Positions 1 through 13,648 of a DNA stretch of 64,000 nt are shown here, in pieces. The notes beneath the pieces are model-generated. The model saw only the letters and a list, made by a program, of their open reading frames with translations, had not been told where the DNA came from and made no database searches. The DNA is from Lates calcarifer. Taxonomy: Eukaryota > Chordata > Actinopteri > Centropomidae. The translations under genes and the position numbers were made by a program. The DNA lies in contig NC_066847.1 of NCBI RefSeq assembly GCF_001640805.2, forward strand, positions 19,149,504 through 19,213,503. Direction: 5' to 3'. The first letter of the stretch is position 1. Each line of letters starts with the position of its first letter.

Positions 1-75
1 TTTTTTTGTCATGTTTTGACCTCCAAACTAGTACTTGTTTGTAATTTCTTCTTTTCTGGGTCATTTGCTCTATAG

Positions 76-3000
76 ATACACTCCCAGTTGAGGCAAAACC
101 TGTGTGGCATAAGCAGGCCATAGAGCTGGAGGAAGAGATCACTGTAACTGAAGAACCAACGTAAGTACCAACCATATACATAACTTGTGTGTGCATGAAA
201 AAAAAGGATGCTGATGAGATCTCATTGGTTTCATCTCTTTTTGTTGCTTCATACCAGTAAGAAGAAACTACACATCATGTGTCTACTACCTCCCTTTCTC
301 CCAGTTTTGCAGTTTTTCTGAATCCTAATGTCTCTGTCACCCAGATCACACAGCCTGTTTGGAACCTCAGTTTTCTGTCAGAGATGAATGTTCTGTTGAA
401 ACCATCACTGGTGCAGGGGGCCTTGCTGTAAATTAGTTGGGAGGACGCAACTGCTAAAGCTATACAAGGCTCTTAAGGTTCACAACCCAGAAAAATCAGG
501 AAAAATTTACAGCATTCATTTCCCCTTTTAAAGAATTACTGTCACTCTGCAGGGGTAAAGGAGCAAAAGTCAGGTCCCAGATATGCAGTTTTAACAACAG
601 TTTTCACAGTCCAGAGCTTAAGATTTACCTGGAGGCGAAATTGAAGCAGACAGGGCCCCGGTGCTGCCAAGAAAACCGCCACTGTATCATGGGTGTGTTC
701 ATGTCAACTGCCATTTTCGTCAACTTGATGTCATAATGTACAGCTGTAGCCCCTATTTTTTATGACACTTTTCAAAATATGCACCAGTTTGTGTGCATGT
801 CTCTTTTCACACCTGTGCATATCAAACAGTTGTCGGGCATGATGGCAGAACAGTCTTGTCAAGACAAGAAGAGAAGAATTCACTGCTTTACATAGCTGTT
901 TAATGCTGTAATACAATGAACGTGTCCATTGTCAGTTATGAGTAATGAGTTCGCTGTATTAGGTTATTTAAGGTAAAAGGGGAAATGAATGTGAAAGAGA
1001 AAAAAATCTTTTTGGAAACCATCAGACTGTTCAGTCACTAGCTACCAGCATTACCTCAGCAAGCCCTCAGATGTTCCAGATGTTCTTGTCCCACATATCA
1101 ATTGACTAATAAAGGCTGTCCTCTGAAGATGGACAATGTTTGGACTCTACCCAGTGTCTTGCATGACTTGTATTAGCGACCATGTTAGCCAGTTCACAAC
1201 ATCTGTTGCTTTGACTTATCTTTGGAGCAAGAGAGCGGGAGAGAGAGAGAGAGAGAAACGCCAAAACATATGATTTTGCTCTAATGCGAAAAAAAAGCAT
1301 GTCTTTCCTCCAAAAGCACATAAATATCTGTGTATAATATGCAGTCATTCACAAGCCAACAACAATATCTGCCTACCATATGGGGCCAGGTTACGGATGT
1401 GAGAGGAAGGAGAAGGAAATTCCTGTGTTAGACTTATTGCACCTCCATTGCCAGGCCTTATGCCTGCCCTGAACCACCACTGTGCAACTGCTTGAAAAAT
1501 TAAACCCATATATGTTCCCCAACTTGGCCAAAAGTTTTTTTTCCACCTTGCCACTACCATGAGTAAATAAAATATTTCCAATGATGGAAATTTAATTGAT
1601 ATGATTAGAATGGGGCTTTGGCGGATATTACAAAAATGTGTTGTTTCCTTCCATGAATGAAATCAAGATTGTTTTTGAACTGACAGATGTACTTTAACTA
1701 CGCATGAAGATAAACATTTCTGTGGGTTCGCTTGTTGACTTTGTTGTCCCTGTTCCAAGGTCTAACTGCCGGTGATTCATTTGTTTGTCCAAAACACAAT
1801 GAGTCCTTGAGTTCTCATAAAGAGCCAAGTTTGCTGTAATTATGAGCTCTTTATTGAGGCATCTTATAAAACAGCAGGGTACGCTTGTGTTGTGGTCAGA
1901 CTGCTCAACCGAGGAAGAATGCTGCACACTGGTGCAGACTGCCATGCCAGTGGTACCTTTATTAGATACATGTACACTGAGAGCATGTTGTAGAAAACTG
2001 ATGTGGTACTTTTATAAGCCCAGTAAGTGAGTCGCTCACTAGAGCATTTGGGCTCAGATTGTTGTTGTTGTCAATCTCAGCTACACAAACTGGGATTAGC
2101 AAACAATACTTTAGCTCATCTTATTGTCTTGTCAAGTTTGGATGAGATGAGCAAAAAAAAGAAAAGGCTCATTTTTACAGCTAACACCACACCAAAAACA
2201 TTGAACACTAAAGAGACTTAAAGCTACAGAGGCAAGTTATTGTAAATGATGTATAGGTGGAAACCATAAATTTAGCTGATTTCCAATGGGGTTTTTTTTT
2301 TCAGTTCAGATTCAGAGTCACTGACAAAGTAGTCCATTTTGTTTCTAAACTATGCAATTAGCATCACCATTCAACTGTGCATCAGTAAGCAACTGCCTCA
2401 CCATTCATAACGCCAGGATCTTACAGCACTGCCTCTAACTGCCCTCAGTTAGTTCAGTCTGTGGCTGGTTTGGAATAGTTTGTTTAGCTTTGTAAAAAAA
2501 AATACAACCATTGTTTATAAGAGTAATGGCTCAGCAACCATTCACCCGCAACAGAGTTATGATATCATCATTATTTCTGTGGATTTCATGGTTTTTCAGT
2601 CAACAGGGGGAAGCCCCAAAGCCCATTCAGCAACCACAAATTTGGTCAGTGACAGTGGTAATTCAGTATAGTCAAGCATGGTCTTAGAGATCTTTTTGTA
2701 CATTTACTGATGCTTTGAAAATCCCTATAAACTATTTTAGCTGAAATAAACTAAAAATGGTTATCTCAGCCCCCAACAGGACAGCTGCTGAAAGTTCTAA
2801 ACATCAGGGTTGCCATCTAACACCCTATAGTCATGATCAGATGTATAATTGAATCTGTAACAGTCCGGGCAGTCATCTAGTCAAAGCCATTCAGAGTGAG
2901 GATAAGTGAGATGTAGATTTCTCCTCCTCGATCCTTCAAGTTTTCCATTGAGAGTTTAAATTAAATCTGAGGATCAACTAGGATTTCTGTCTCACACTCT

Positions 3001-6000
3001 CTAGTTTTGTTATTCTCTTGCACTTTTGTGAAAGCTGTTGAAGGGGTGACAGTTCAGTCTCTGGGTCCTAACTCTCACCCAATCTTGACAGGCCTTTAGG
3101 CATTCATGAACACCAATGATCTACAAGTATTTCCTTTTCTGATCTATGGGGAAGGATGCGCGTGAAAGCAGTTTATCCATGAATGGCTGATCCTAAGTCT
3201 TCACAGCTGTTCAATTAATCACAGCAGGATAAATGCTAAGTCCATAGTGAGTTTATGAGCTTAACAGCAAATGATTAAAATCTATACACAGGAGGAATGC
3301 TAAAAACCCATCATGTGCTATCAAACTACTTTGAAGCACTGCTGATTTGGAGTCAGTCTTTATCAAATCAAACTATAACTACATTTCTAAGCCTGTTTGC
3401 ATAGGTATGTGAAGAATACTTCTTGAGTGAAAAGCATGCTGTTTATCTTAATGTCAGTGATTAATCAAAACACTGCCACTCATCTTCAGCTTCATCCCTG
3501 GTCCCTGGCAGCCCTGCAGCCAAACATGCGGCGCCGGAACCCAGCAACGGACCGTCAAGTGCCAGGTGTTGCTGTCCTTCTCCCAGACTGTCGCTGACCT
3601 GCCCGATGACGAGTGCGGAGGGGTCAAACCTGCTTCGATTCAACCCTGCTACCGCACTCCCTGCTCTGGTGTTTCGGGCCAAGGAAAAGAAAACAAAAAG
3701 GAGGGGGAGGAAGAAGAGGAGGAAGAGGAGGGGGAGACACCTGAAAGAGAGGAACTGCACGACTGGGAATATGAAGGGTTTACAGAGTGCTCAGAGAGTT
3801 GTGGGGGAGGTATGGATCATTATTACCCTCTATAATCTGAGAGTATAAAGAAATAGAGCTAGAAAAGAGAGGAGCTGGGAGTTGAGAATTTAACACAACA
3901 AAGAGTCTACAGCCATGCTAGCAGCTCTGTGAGGTTGTACTTAGACACAGTGGTGTTTTGAGCTAAAGGTTAACATCAGCGTGCTGGCATGGTAACGTGC
4001 TGATGCTGAGCAGACTTAATGTTTTCTAGGTTTACCATTTTTTCAGCTTGTTAACATGTTTTGCAAAGTAGCACAGCTGAGGGGAATTTCATTAGTTTCA
4101 GAGATTTTTCAGTCTGGACCAAAGGAGCTAAGGGGCAACCAAAGACATTGTCAGTGTGATCTTATATTAAACCCACAGCATATTTTTTTTTATCACGCAC
4201 ACACTAAAATATATTTCTTAGTTTGTAAATCCTGAAAGCAAACCTCAGTCAGTCATTGTCATCAAAAGAGAGTGTAAAAAGTCACAGCAGTAACCAGTGA
4301 TGTCATGCTAGTGGATGACTAATGCCATGCCATTATAGGCTTTGAAGTAAGTTATATGATTTTAGATGATAATGGATGGAATACCATCTATTCAACCCTA
4401 AAGGTCATACGTCACTGACTCTCGCAGCAGAAGTGAATGCTGCACCAGACAGAGACAGCTTTCCTAAACATCCCGCCAACAGTCATTGAGGCCCACTTTA
4501 ATCTCCCCACCTCCACATCCAAACATGTATGCCTGCGTTGTGCCTGTTAATGTCCGCATGAGTGTGCATATGTAACTTAATTTCTGCCCATGGGCGTAGG
4601 CTTTTGTCAATGTCTGTGTGTATGTGTGTTCACCCAAACCCAACAAACTCCCATCCAGGGATGATTACAGAGCGGTATCGGATGTCACATACACACCCCG
4701 AGGGCTGCGCTCCTGTGGACCATCACACCACTGTGGCGTTTGAAGTGCCTGCCTTACTGTTATTGTCCCCAACATTAGAAGCAGACTCCAAGATTTATAT
4801 TACACTGCTTTTAACGTGACCTGACATCACACCCTTAAAGTTTATCCACAGTTCAGAAGTTAAACAGGCGGCCATACTGTTTTGATGTTCATTGTGCCCC
4901 ATTAGATATAACCGCTGCTTGCTTTCATTGTGGGGCCTAATATCTGGGTTGCTTCACTGCAGTGTCTGCTTGCATTATTCTATGCTCCATATGTGTGTGA
5001 ATGTGATAATATGCTAGTAAGAGATGCTTAACAAGAACAGTGTGTGTTTGCATTTTTGCCAGTCATTCTAAGAAGTGGGACAGCAACCATGTGTATATTA
5101 ACACTGTAAACATTTATGAATGAACCCTGAATCATAGCACATGGTTCTTTGGTCATCACTTGTGACAGTTGTGGTGCTGTGTGTGTCTTATCCCAGGTGT
5201 GCAGGAGGCTGTGGTGATCTGTCTTAACAAGCAGACCAGGGAGGCAGCAGACCAGAGCCTGTGTGTGAGCTCCCGTCGGCCCCCGCAACTCCTCCAGGAC
5301 TGCAAAACTCAGCCCTGCCCACCCAGGTACGGCAAAACCCACAAATCAGGCCTACATCATTATCATTTAGACATTGTTTAAAATGGTCTGTGCATGAACA
5401 TTAAAATAGACTTGATTGATGGATGCAGTAAAAACGAAGAGGAAATGTGTTTTTGGAAAAAGGGTTTGGCTGCGTTCAAGAAGAAAATATTAATTAAATA
5501 CAGGACTAAAATCTGGCTGTGCTCTCTATTAGTTTGCCAAGACTGTAACCCAGCAAAATATGCAATATAAGGAGCTGGGACATTCATGTACCATTTCCTA
5601 GAGCCCCGATGCACCCTGGGTCCTACACCTGCAACCATTTAACTCTCAGACTATCAAAAAACATACATCACACTAGTTGGATCAATTAATCTCTCCTAAT
5701 CACTGGTTGTGCACAAAAGAGATTTAAATCCTTCTAATCCGCTACATTATCCCTCTCAGCTTAACCCACTTGGGCCAATTAACTCACCATTTAGGCCACT
5801 TGGGTCCAAGTGATATTGAGGTAGAATGACAGAGATGGATGTTGTATCACTGAGGGCAGGAAATGAACACAGTGCGACAGCTTGTGGAACCTGGTCAGAA
5901 TCAGACACAGTATAGATCGGATGTCAGTGGCTGCTGTACCTGCTAGGCTCAGATGTGAAATTGTCCTTGGAAGAACTTTTCAGCCTTAAAATTGCTGCTG

Positions 6001-9000
6001 TAGTCAGTGTCTCTCAACTCAGCATTTTATACTAACGGCATGACCACTGGTGATCACTTATCATAGTGACAAATTTGTCACATTATTAAGAGGCTAAAAA
6101 GATCCAATCCAAGTTTGCCTTTAGGGGATCCTGAATTTCATGTCAATCTCCCCCATAAAATATGGTATGGTATATCTTGTATATGAAGGTGACATTTTGT
6201 CCAAAGGTAAAGCAGGAAAGGAGAGGGAGTGTCCACATCTAAAATGTTTATATTCTTGTGCTCATTAAATGTCACAACAATAATTTCTTGCACAAAAACA
6301 GAATTTTTCCTGGTAGTGGCAGAAGAAGAAATTTCAGGCAGCCACCAAAAACATTAGGATTCATCCTGTGGGGACCATGAATATCCATGCAAAAGTTGAA
6401 ATTGCTAGTGCTGTTATACATGGGGTGTTGTCACAGTGCTTTAAGAGTACTATAAAAACTTTTTTTTTTAGTTTATCCACTCATCATCCCATGGATATCA
6501 ATTTGGAATACAGTGCATGAGCAGTCTTGGAATTCCAAATGTGAATTGCAAATATGAACTTCCTTTTGTCAACCAAATGCATAAAATTCATCAGAATTAA
6601 ATACTTAAATATCTGAATGGTTAAACAGCATAATGGCATGTTGTTTGAAATATTTGAGCTGTGGCTAAACGGTGAGTGGATTTCGTGGTAGGCCACACGC
6701 TTCAAGTTAACACCGTACGCAGTGTCGGTATTCCACCACTCACACTCTTGTCAGAAAACCCAGAGGCTTGCAGCCTGCCCTTGACTGTTTTTCCAGGCCT
6801 TGAGTCTTGTTTTCAGGCACAACAAACGCTGTATTGGACTTGTTTCCTTTGGCCCTTTACTCCCTCCCTGAGGCCTCCTCACCCTCCCATATTAAGCTAC
6901 ACTCTTTGGATACTGTTCCCTCTGAAGGGAAACAGCCATAAGATTTGGCTTTGGGTATAGTACCGCTCCAGAAACAAGCTTCATTCCCAATTCTCCTCAG
7001 TCCCTGGACCCCTGAGTAAATATGAATAGTTTTGAAATATCACCTAATCTGTCAAGCAAAATGTAAAGTTGCTGCCATCTTGGCCAAAGCCAAAGCCTTT
7101 AGATGCCTTTAAAGGCATAGCAACTAGTAAGACACATGCCACATCATTTTCAAGACTGGAATAAAAATGCCAAGGTAACTTTGATGCTGGATTGATCACC
7201 CTATATGAAACCGTGTCAGACAACAACGTGAATATTGGTCCACATAGGTCACTGGGAAAATGTGGGTGAAGAAGTAATGCCATAGGGATATCTCAAATAT
7301 CATTGAATTCAGTGGGAGACTTGATGTATCTTTGCCAGGATCCAGCTCCATGAATCACTCTTTTCGTTTTCACTCGTATTCACTTTCATGAATTTTACTT
7401 TCATGAAGTTACACATTCATAAGACTGCAAGAGTGTCCTCTCCTGGGATTGAAAAAAAAACCTATAAAGAACTCTGACTAAACTTCTACTGACTACACTC
7501 CTTTATAGGTTGGAGAATGAGCTACATAGACATACACACAAAGGACAAAGAATGGTGATTAATCAAGGGTGGCCACAGTTAAGAGTTGATCAGTGACCCC
7601 ACAAGAAAGCTAGGTTTTGGTACATTTCTTTTAAGTTCAAACTAAACCACGTCTAGTTTAAATACAGGTTAGAATTGGTGGTTCAAGAAAGTCACTGAAG
7701 TCTACTGTATATTTGCCCTAAGAACTAAGGAACATGTGATTTATTGAGCATATAACAATCCTTGAGCATGATATAGTTTAATGATATCGTTTAATGATAA
7801 ACATTTTATTTACAGGTGGGAAACAGGTGAGTGGAGTTCATGCTCCGCTACCTGTGGGGTTGGTCTGATGACCCGCACTGTGGCTTGTACTCACCGGCCC
7901 TCTCGTGACAGTAACCGGACTGAGGTTTTGAGGGATGAAGAATGTCAAAATCCTAAGCCAAGTCCTGTCCAAGCCTGCAACCGCTTTGACTGCCCTCCTA
8001 TGTGGGACAAAAATGACTGGGGACAGGTAAAAGAAAGTTCACAGATGATAAATGGTAAATGCATAACCTAACAGTTAGTCTGAAGCGACAAGCACTTCTG
8101 TACTATTTGTCTCTGCAGTGCTCGCAGAGCTGCGGTGGTGGAGTTCAAAAGAGGCAGGTCCTGTGCAAACAGCGGCTGGCAGATGGAAGCATCCTGGAGC
8201 TCCCTGACACTTTTTGCCCTTCCAAAAGCCCTGCAAACCAGCAGCCCTGTGCCAAGCAAGAGTGCCCACCTCACTGGGTCACAACCAACTGGTCCCAGGT
8301 AGGCTTCCCTCAAGGCACCTTCTTTTTTTTTAAATAGTCCAGATCAAAATGTCATGCTATATTGCAGTATGCAGGGTCTGATCATTTTCATATCGTACAA
8401 TATCATGTATTTGTCCAGTGTTCTGTGTCCTGTGGAAATGGAATTCAGACTCTACAAGCCATCTGCAGGAAACAGGGGGAGGATGGGCGATATTGGACCA
8501 TAGACCCTAAGAACTGTTCCCTAATTGCTCGGCCCACCAGAATCAGACCATGCTCCCTCAGACTCTGTGAGAGTAAGAGACCATCTGTTTGGCTCTGTTT
8601 AGCTCAGAGTGGAGTTCAGTGGAGATTGACAGAAAAAACTGCTAAGTTGTTTCAATGTAAATTGATGGAGAATTACAAATGCACAGCTGAACAGAACATA
8701 ATTCATTCTTGTTTATTTCATCTCAGACTCTATCAAGCCCAATCCCACCATACTGGCCCAGAGGAAGGTTTATATCCAGTGGAGGAAGGGCAAAAAGCTA
8801 CAGTTGGTAGTGGGAGGCTATGGCTACCTCTTGCCCTGGACAACTGTGGTCCTCCGCTGCCCAACCCGCCACTTCCGCAAAGGCCACATTCGATGGTTGA
8901 AGGAAGGCAAGCCCCTGGTCAGCCTACCACACCTCTCCATAACGCCACTGGGATATGTGAAGATTCAGCAGGTTCGTGCATCTGATGCTGGGATTTACAC

Positions 9001-12000
9001 TTGCATTGCAGGCCAAGCACAAGAACATTTTGTCCTGCAGATTATTGGCAGCAAGCAGAAGCTCTCTGTTTCAGAGTCGTGGCTCCTCGCAAATGGACAA
9101 CAAAAGGTCAGGCAGCCAGACGTGGCCTCAGCAGGAGAGAGATTTCAGGAGCTACCCATCTCTCTCAACCAATATGACAGTATAGTTGAGCATTTGCTTG
9201 AACTCAAAAGCTCTGTCCAAGATGAAAAAGACATTACAGAGAAACCACACTCCAGTGAAAGGAACAGGTCAACCCTGGAAGATGAGAGAGCGAGCGCAGA
9301 ATTATCCAGCCCGGTCGTACTCATTGCTGATACCCACAGGCTAGATGAGATCACGCACAACCTCTCAGAAGGCCTTGGAGGACCACACGGGGAACAACTC
9401 ATTGCTCAGTTGCTCAGTGAGCTCACAATGACGCAAGGTGAAACAAATGACTCCACTCTTCACCCTCCAGAAAGTGCGGAATCTTCCACGCAAGAGCCCC
9501 TTCTTTATAAACCGAAAGCCCACACAACCAGGTCCAGAAATCCAGTGATAATCCAACGGCCTAGGAAGGTTGGGGCAGTGCCGTCATCTGAAATGATAGT
9601 TCATGTGGGATTGCCAGCTTTGCTGCAGAAACCAGTTGCTAGTTTGGAGTTGAGATGTGAGGCACTGGGGAACCCAGAACCATCCCTAACATGGACAAAG
9701 AACGGAAAAGAGTTGCTCTACAATAGCAGGTTAGAGCTACCCCTCAATGTGACTTTTTGTGCAAAATGCATTAACAAACCTGCAGACTTTGTTGTACAAA
9801 CGTAGCTGACTGTTCTTGGACAGAACTGTCTCAAATTCTGTGGTTGTTTTGTCTTTGTGTTGGCAGAGTAGGCCTGTTGCCCACCGGCTCACTTAGGATT
9901 CAGTCTCCAAGCAAAGTGGACGAGGGTTTGTACACCTGCACTGCCAGGAATCGTCTTGGATCCACATCTCTTTCGTCTTGGCTGCAGATTACAGGTAAAG
10001 CTGATGAACACAGAACCTTGTAAATATGTTTGAATAAACTAAAGCTCTTGCCAAGTTATGATTAGCTTAACCTCTCGAGTGGCTCCATGAAGTCACTCTG
10101 TGTGAATAATGATTGTCCAAATGTTTAGAACTTCGTTATAAGCTGTAGTCAACCTTACAAGGTTTCGAAATATAATATAAAATGCAGTACAAGATGTCTA
10201 CAACTTTATGTGAAAAGGTGTGTCTCTCTGTTATTAAGCTGGAGCCAGAATATGGTTAACTTAGCTCAGACTGAAAACAGGGGGCAACAGCTAGTGTGGT
10301 TCTGTGCAGAGGTAAAAAGAGATCAGCCTACTAGTTCCTGTGTGATACAGCAGATCATGAATACATTACTGTAATTTAACCCAACGTCAAGTTGAGTTTG
10401 TCCTAATATACTTTCATGTAGTCCAGTTTACAGTAATTTGTGTTGTTCTTTTGTGGTTCAGTCTTAGAGATTCTGGGAAAGCATTCTTTTCAACTGAAAA
10501 ACACACACACCCAGGCATAACCACAGACAGAGATATACAGTAAGCTCTTACATACCCTAGTGGCTCATCTGGCTGAGTCAGTGATGGGGAATGTCTGGAG
10601 CGTGCCACAGTCCGGGTCACCTATGAGCTGCGCTGTCCTCCATCTCCTCAGAGCACAATAAGTCACAACCTTTCTGCATTCTCATCAAAGCACAGCCACT
10701 GTGGGTTTCCTGATGCTCCAGCACTTTTCCTTCCCATACGACAACAATTAGAGGTTCCAGGCAGTGTTTCAAAGAAGATTAAGTGGGTGCACCCCATTCG
10801 CCTAATCTAAATAGAAAGAAGAAAGAGGCTTAAAAGTGCTGAAAATTTTCCAAACGGCATTTTCTTATATTTTTAATTGAAAGTCATTGAAAGGCTGAGT
10901 CTGATGTGTGTACCTCTGAAATCTAAAGAATGCAATTCAAGGTACTCTGAATGACATTACAGGGAAATTGAATTGTAAATATAATTCCCTCCCAAGTTTG
11001 TGGAAAGTACAATCTCATTTGGGAACAAGAACAGACTGCTTGCCATTTCCAACTATGACTTTCTTAATAAGGTCAAAGAAAAGGTTTGGAACTGTTGAAG
11101 TGACAGTAACTGGAGACATATTTAGACATAGTAATATTTTTTATATATATATTTTTTAAATATATTTATCAGGCATCACTGCATTTTCAGTTACAACTAG
11201 TGCATATTTTGCAGTTATTCTATAATCAGCAGCACACTGTATATTTAAAAATGATAATTATCCTCCCCTTTTTCTGCTGGTAACCAAAACCACACACTTG
11301 TATTTTCTTTACTGTATTTTCAGGTGGCAAAGGAAGAAATTGTGTCCAAGGGAACAGTATGGGAGCAAATGGTCCTATTTGCTCTGAGAGGAGTAACAGC
11401 AGCCAGTCAGCAGAGATGTGCCATGGACAACGCTGTCCCCTCAGGTATCTTGCTGCCACTACATGGTTGTACATTTTAAACTCTGAATATTAGGTTGGAT
11501 AAGGTTTGATATGATTTTCCCCTTGGGTTGTCTCATATCCTGTCCTGAAGTCATTTCTCTGACTAAGAGATAAAGTATAAACATTTTTGGGCCAAACCAA
11601 AAAACGAAGATTTCTCATAAGCTTATAAACTTAAGTTACTAAAGTTATTTTATTTTTTCTCCTGTGGTTTGATTAGGTGGAGAGTGGACCCTTGGTCACC
11701 ATGTTCAGCCACTTGTGGAGGTGGGTCCCAGACCAGGACTGTCCGCTGTATGAGGGGACCTGAGGGCAGGTCAAGAGAGGTGGAGAGCCAGCTCTGCCTC
11801 GACACAGGCAGGAGACCCTCTGACAGCAGGCTGTGCAACCTTCTGCCCTGTGCCAGATGGGCCACGACCTCTTGGGGGCCAGTGAGTTCACCTGTTATAG
11901 AGCAGATACATGTCTCAACAAGCGTACACAGACTGTATCCGTGCTGCTTATTTGTTCAAAACACAGTGACAATTCGCCTCAGGGGACGTGCACCAATTGA

Positions 12001-13648
12001 GGTAGTTTCTAGACCATCAAATTACCACCTGGCACCTGGGGCATTTGGCAGTTTTGTTTTTCCAAATGATAGAAGGGGGAAGCACACTGAATTCTTCCTT
12101 TTCTGTTAGGAGCCAACTATTGGTTATTCACAGGGAAGTCACCTTTTTTAGTGTTAACCCTTGTGCATCTTTCCCAGGTGCATTATTAGAATTTCAGTAA
12201 ATTGCATAAGAAGTACTTAATACTACCACCTTATAGTGTAAGCTAAATGCTTAGCTTATGGGTTCCAGTTTTAAATCTTGAAATGTAGCAGGAGGACATA
12301 GGTCAAAAACCATGGGAAAAACTGCAGGAGGGCACGGCAATATTTTCTGTACTAAAACTTGAACTTTTTGTAATTTTCTTCCTTCAGTGTCATGGTCAGT
12401 GTGTAGGTCCCAGTTTGGCCACACAGCACCGCCATGTTTACTGCCAAAATACAAATGGTACCAAAGTCCCCTACAGGATGTGCAGTGGACTCCACAGGTA
12501 AATCTAGACATAATATGGATGGATGAATGAATGTGCTCTACTGTTGATGATCATTATTGCTGATGTAGTATTGAAAATGCAGTGATGAGTGAAAAGCCAG
12601 TCAGCAGGGTATTGTGTCTTACGTGTGTGATTTGTATATTTGCATTTTTAGGCCCAGCTCTCTGAAGAATTGCTCCACAGAGGGCTGTGCCCTTCACTGG
12701 CGCATAGGGCCGTGGACGCAGTGCACTGCCACCTGTGGACGACACGGTTTCCAGTCACGCCAGGTGACCTGCGCGCACCGTCGAACTGGCAAGGCTACAC
12801 GTGAACATCACTGCATGTGGAGGCCTCGCCCTTCCAGTTGGCAGCGATGCAATATTTTGTCGTGTGGAAGAGGTGAGAAACAGTTACACTGAGTGAGAAA
12901 AAAGTTGCTAACCTTAAAATGATTTTGACTATACTACTGTATAACATTTTCATTTTCGTTCATATTTACTAGCTTGTTGCCATCAGTCCCAGCCTATGTA
13001 ATACAGACAGTAATAGCATATTCCTGTGGTGATGTCCAAAATAAATGATAACTTCCCTTCATGGCAGTTTCAATTTCATGTGCTGAGATTTGTAAGAATC
13101 TGTAGCTTAAGTTTCTGCTCGCACACCACTACAGAAAAAGTGAAGGGAACCGGTTACTTTAAATAACCCACAGACTTTACCATGAGAATAAAGACTGTTT
13201 ACAGTGGAGAATTTATTTTTGGGGAGACTTGTTTTTCAAAAGTACACATGAAATTCCACAAATGTGCATTCCATTTGGGTAGCGCTTCAAAATGTGGTAT
13301 TTCAGATCCTCTTCACATAAAACTGAAAGGGTTTCTGAGAGTATTTGTCATTTTGGTTAACTGACCCATTAATCTTAGAAATTCAAAAGATTTCATAAAC
13401 TTTATTTTAATGTATTGATAAAGCTGGATGAGGACTTAGCTGAAGGTGAACCCTTTCACAAAATGCTTAGTGCTCTGTCTCAAGTGATTAAGCTTACAGT
13501 GAGTATGTGTGGTAAACTGTATTTTCTGTGTATTCCAGCAGGAGAGTGTCGAGACAGCACGAGGTACTGTGAGAAGGTTCGACAGCTGGAGCTCTGCCCG
13601 CTGCCTCAGTTTAAGAGTCGCTGCTGTCACTCCTGCCGAAACACCTGA
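76..13648 (+). CDS. adamtsl1: ADAMTS-like protein 1, C-terminal half (5' end outside window)
   Basis: A secreted matrix glycoprotein of the ADAMTSL family, which resembles ADAMTS ancillary domains but has no protease. Exons read: 76-160, 3490-3809, 5197-5326, 7816-8026, 8119-8298, 8419-8572, 8727-9729, 9867-9994, 11324-11444, 11677-11881, 12388-12497, 12652-12872, 13542-13648. All have GT-AG borders and the phases agree, giving about 990 residues. In order: five TSP1 repeats (CSQTCG, CSESCG, CSATCG, CSQSCG, CSVSCG cores, the POFUT2 O-fucose motif), an Ig domain (about 8800-9050, DAGIYTC), a long hydrophilic linker, a second Ig domain split over two exons (DEGLYTC), a short cysteine-bearing exon, three more TSP1 repeats, and a PLAC domain with the CRDSTRYCEKV and KSRCC motifs. 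The PLAC sequence fits ADAMTSL1 better than ADAMTSL3 as I remember them. ADAMTSL3 is the alternative. Confidence 0.85.
161..3489 (+). other. adamtsl1 intron, 3.3 kb
   Basis: A clean donor (AAC|gtaagt) at 161 and an acceptor ending at 3489. Short open frames occur on both strands but show no domain, repeat cysteine pattern or splice support. A (GA)n run lies at 1239-1256. Nothing else is recognised. Confidence 0.7.
3690..3745 (+). repeat. Acidic glutamate-coding run in adamtsl1 linker
   Basis: A purine-rich GAG/GAA run inside the exon at 3490-3809. It encodes a lysine/glycine stretch followed by about a dozen mostly glutamate residues between the first and second TSP1 repeats of the window. 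It is in frame and flanked by well-formed TSP1 sequence, so it is a low-complexity linker and not an assembly break. Such purine tracts often vary in length between individuals. Confidence 0.75.
3896..4145 (+). repeat. Interspersed MITE-like repeat, family A, copy 1
   Basis: This intronic segment carries strings such as TTGAGCTAAAGGTTAACATC and repeated 'gctgg/gctag-catg' words, then 'cagctgaggggaatttcattag'-type text and 'tttcagtctggacc'. The same text occurs in reverse at 58850-59325 and 35516-35720. I recognise it as a short non-autonomous repeat common in perciform genomes. No coding capacity. Confidence 0.6.
5327..7815 (+). other. adamtsl1 intron, 2.5 kb
   Basis: Bounded by CAG|gtacgg at 5327 and a 'ttatttacag' acceptor ending at 7815. 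Apart from the family A fragment listed separately I see AT-rich non-coding sequence only. The short open frames on both strands have no recognisable domain. Confidence 0.65.
6315..6402 (+). repeat. Family A repeat, short fragment (copy 2)
   Basis: About 90 bp in the intron between adamtsl1 exons 5197-5326 and 7816-8026. It contains an 'aggattcatcctgtggggac' type string, typical of the distal part of the family A element. It is degraded and truncated on both sides, and no terminal repeats are visible here. Confidence 0.45.
9995..11323 (+). other. adamtsl1 intron, 1.3 kb
   Basis: The intron lies between the second half of the Ig2 domain and a short cysteine-bearing exon. It contains a degraded family B repeat at about 10222-10350. 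The rest is unremarkable AT-rich sequence. Confidence 0.65.
10222..10350 (+). repeat. Interspersed MITE-like repeat, family B, copy 1
   Basis: It contains 'aagctggagccag', 'ggttaacttagctcagactg', 'aacagggggcaacagctag' and 'ggttctgtgcagaggtaaa' words. The same words recur, diverged, at 56770-56960, and the start of another copy sits at the window end. I recognise the family as an abundant short repeat of percomorph fish. Non-coding. Confidence 0.5.

Noticed and set aside
8075..9556. Several minus-strand open frames within adamtsl1 exons
   Set aside because: They are shadows of the coding strand. The + strand has correct domains, phases and splice sites.
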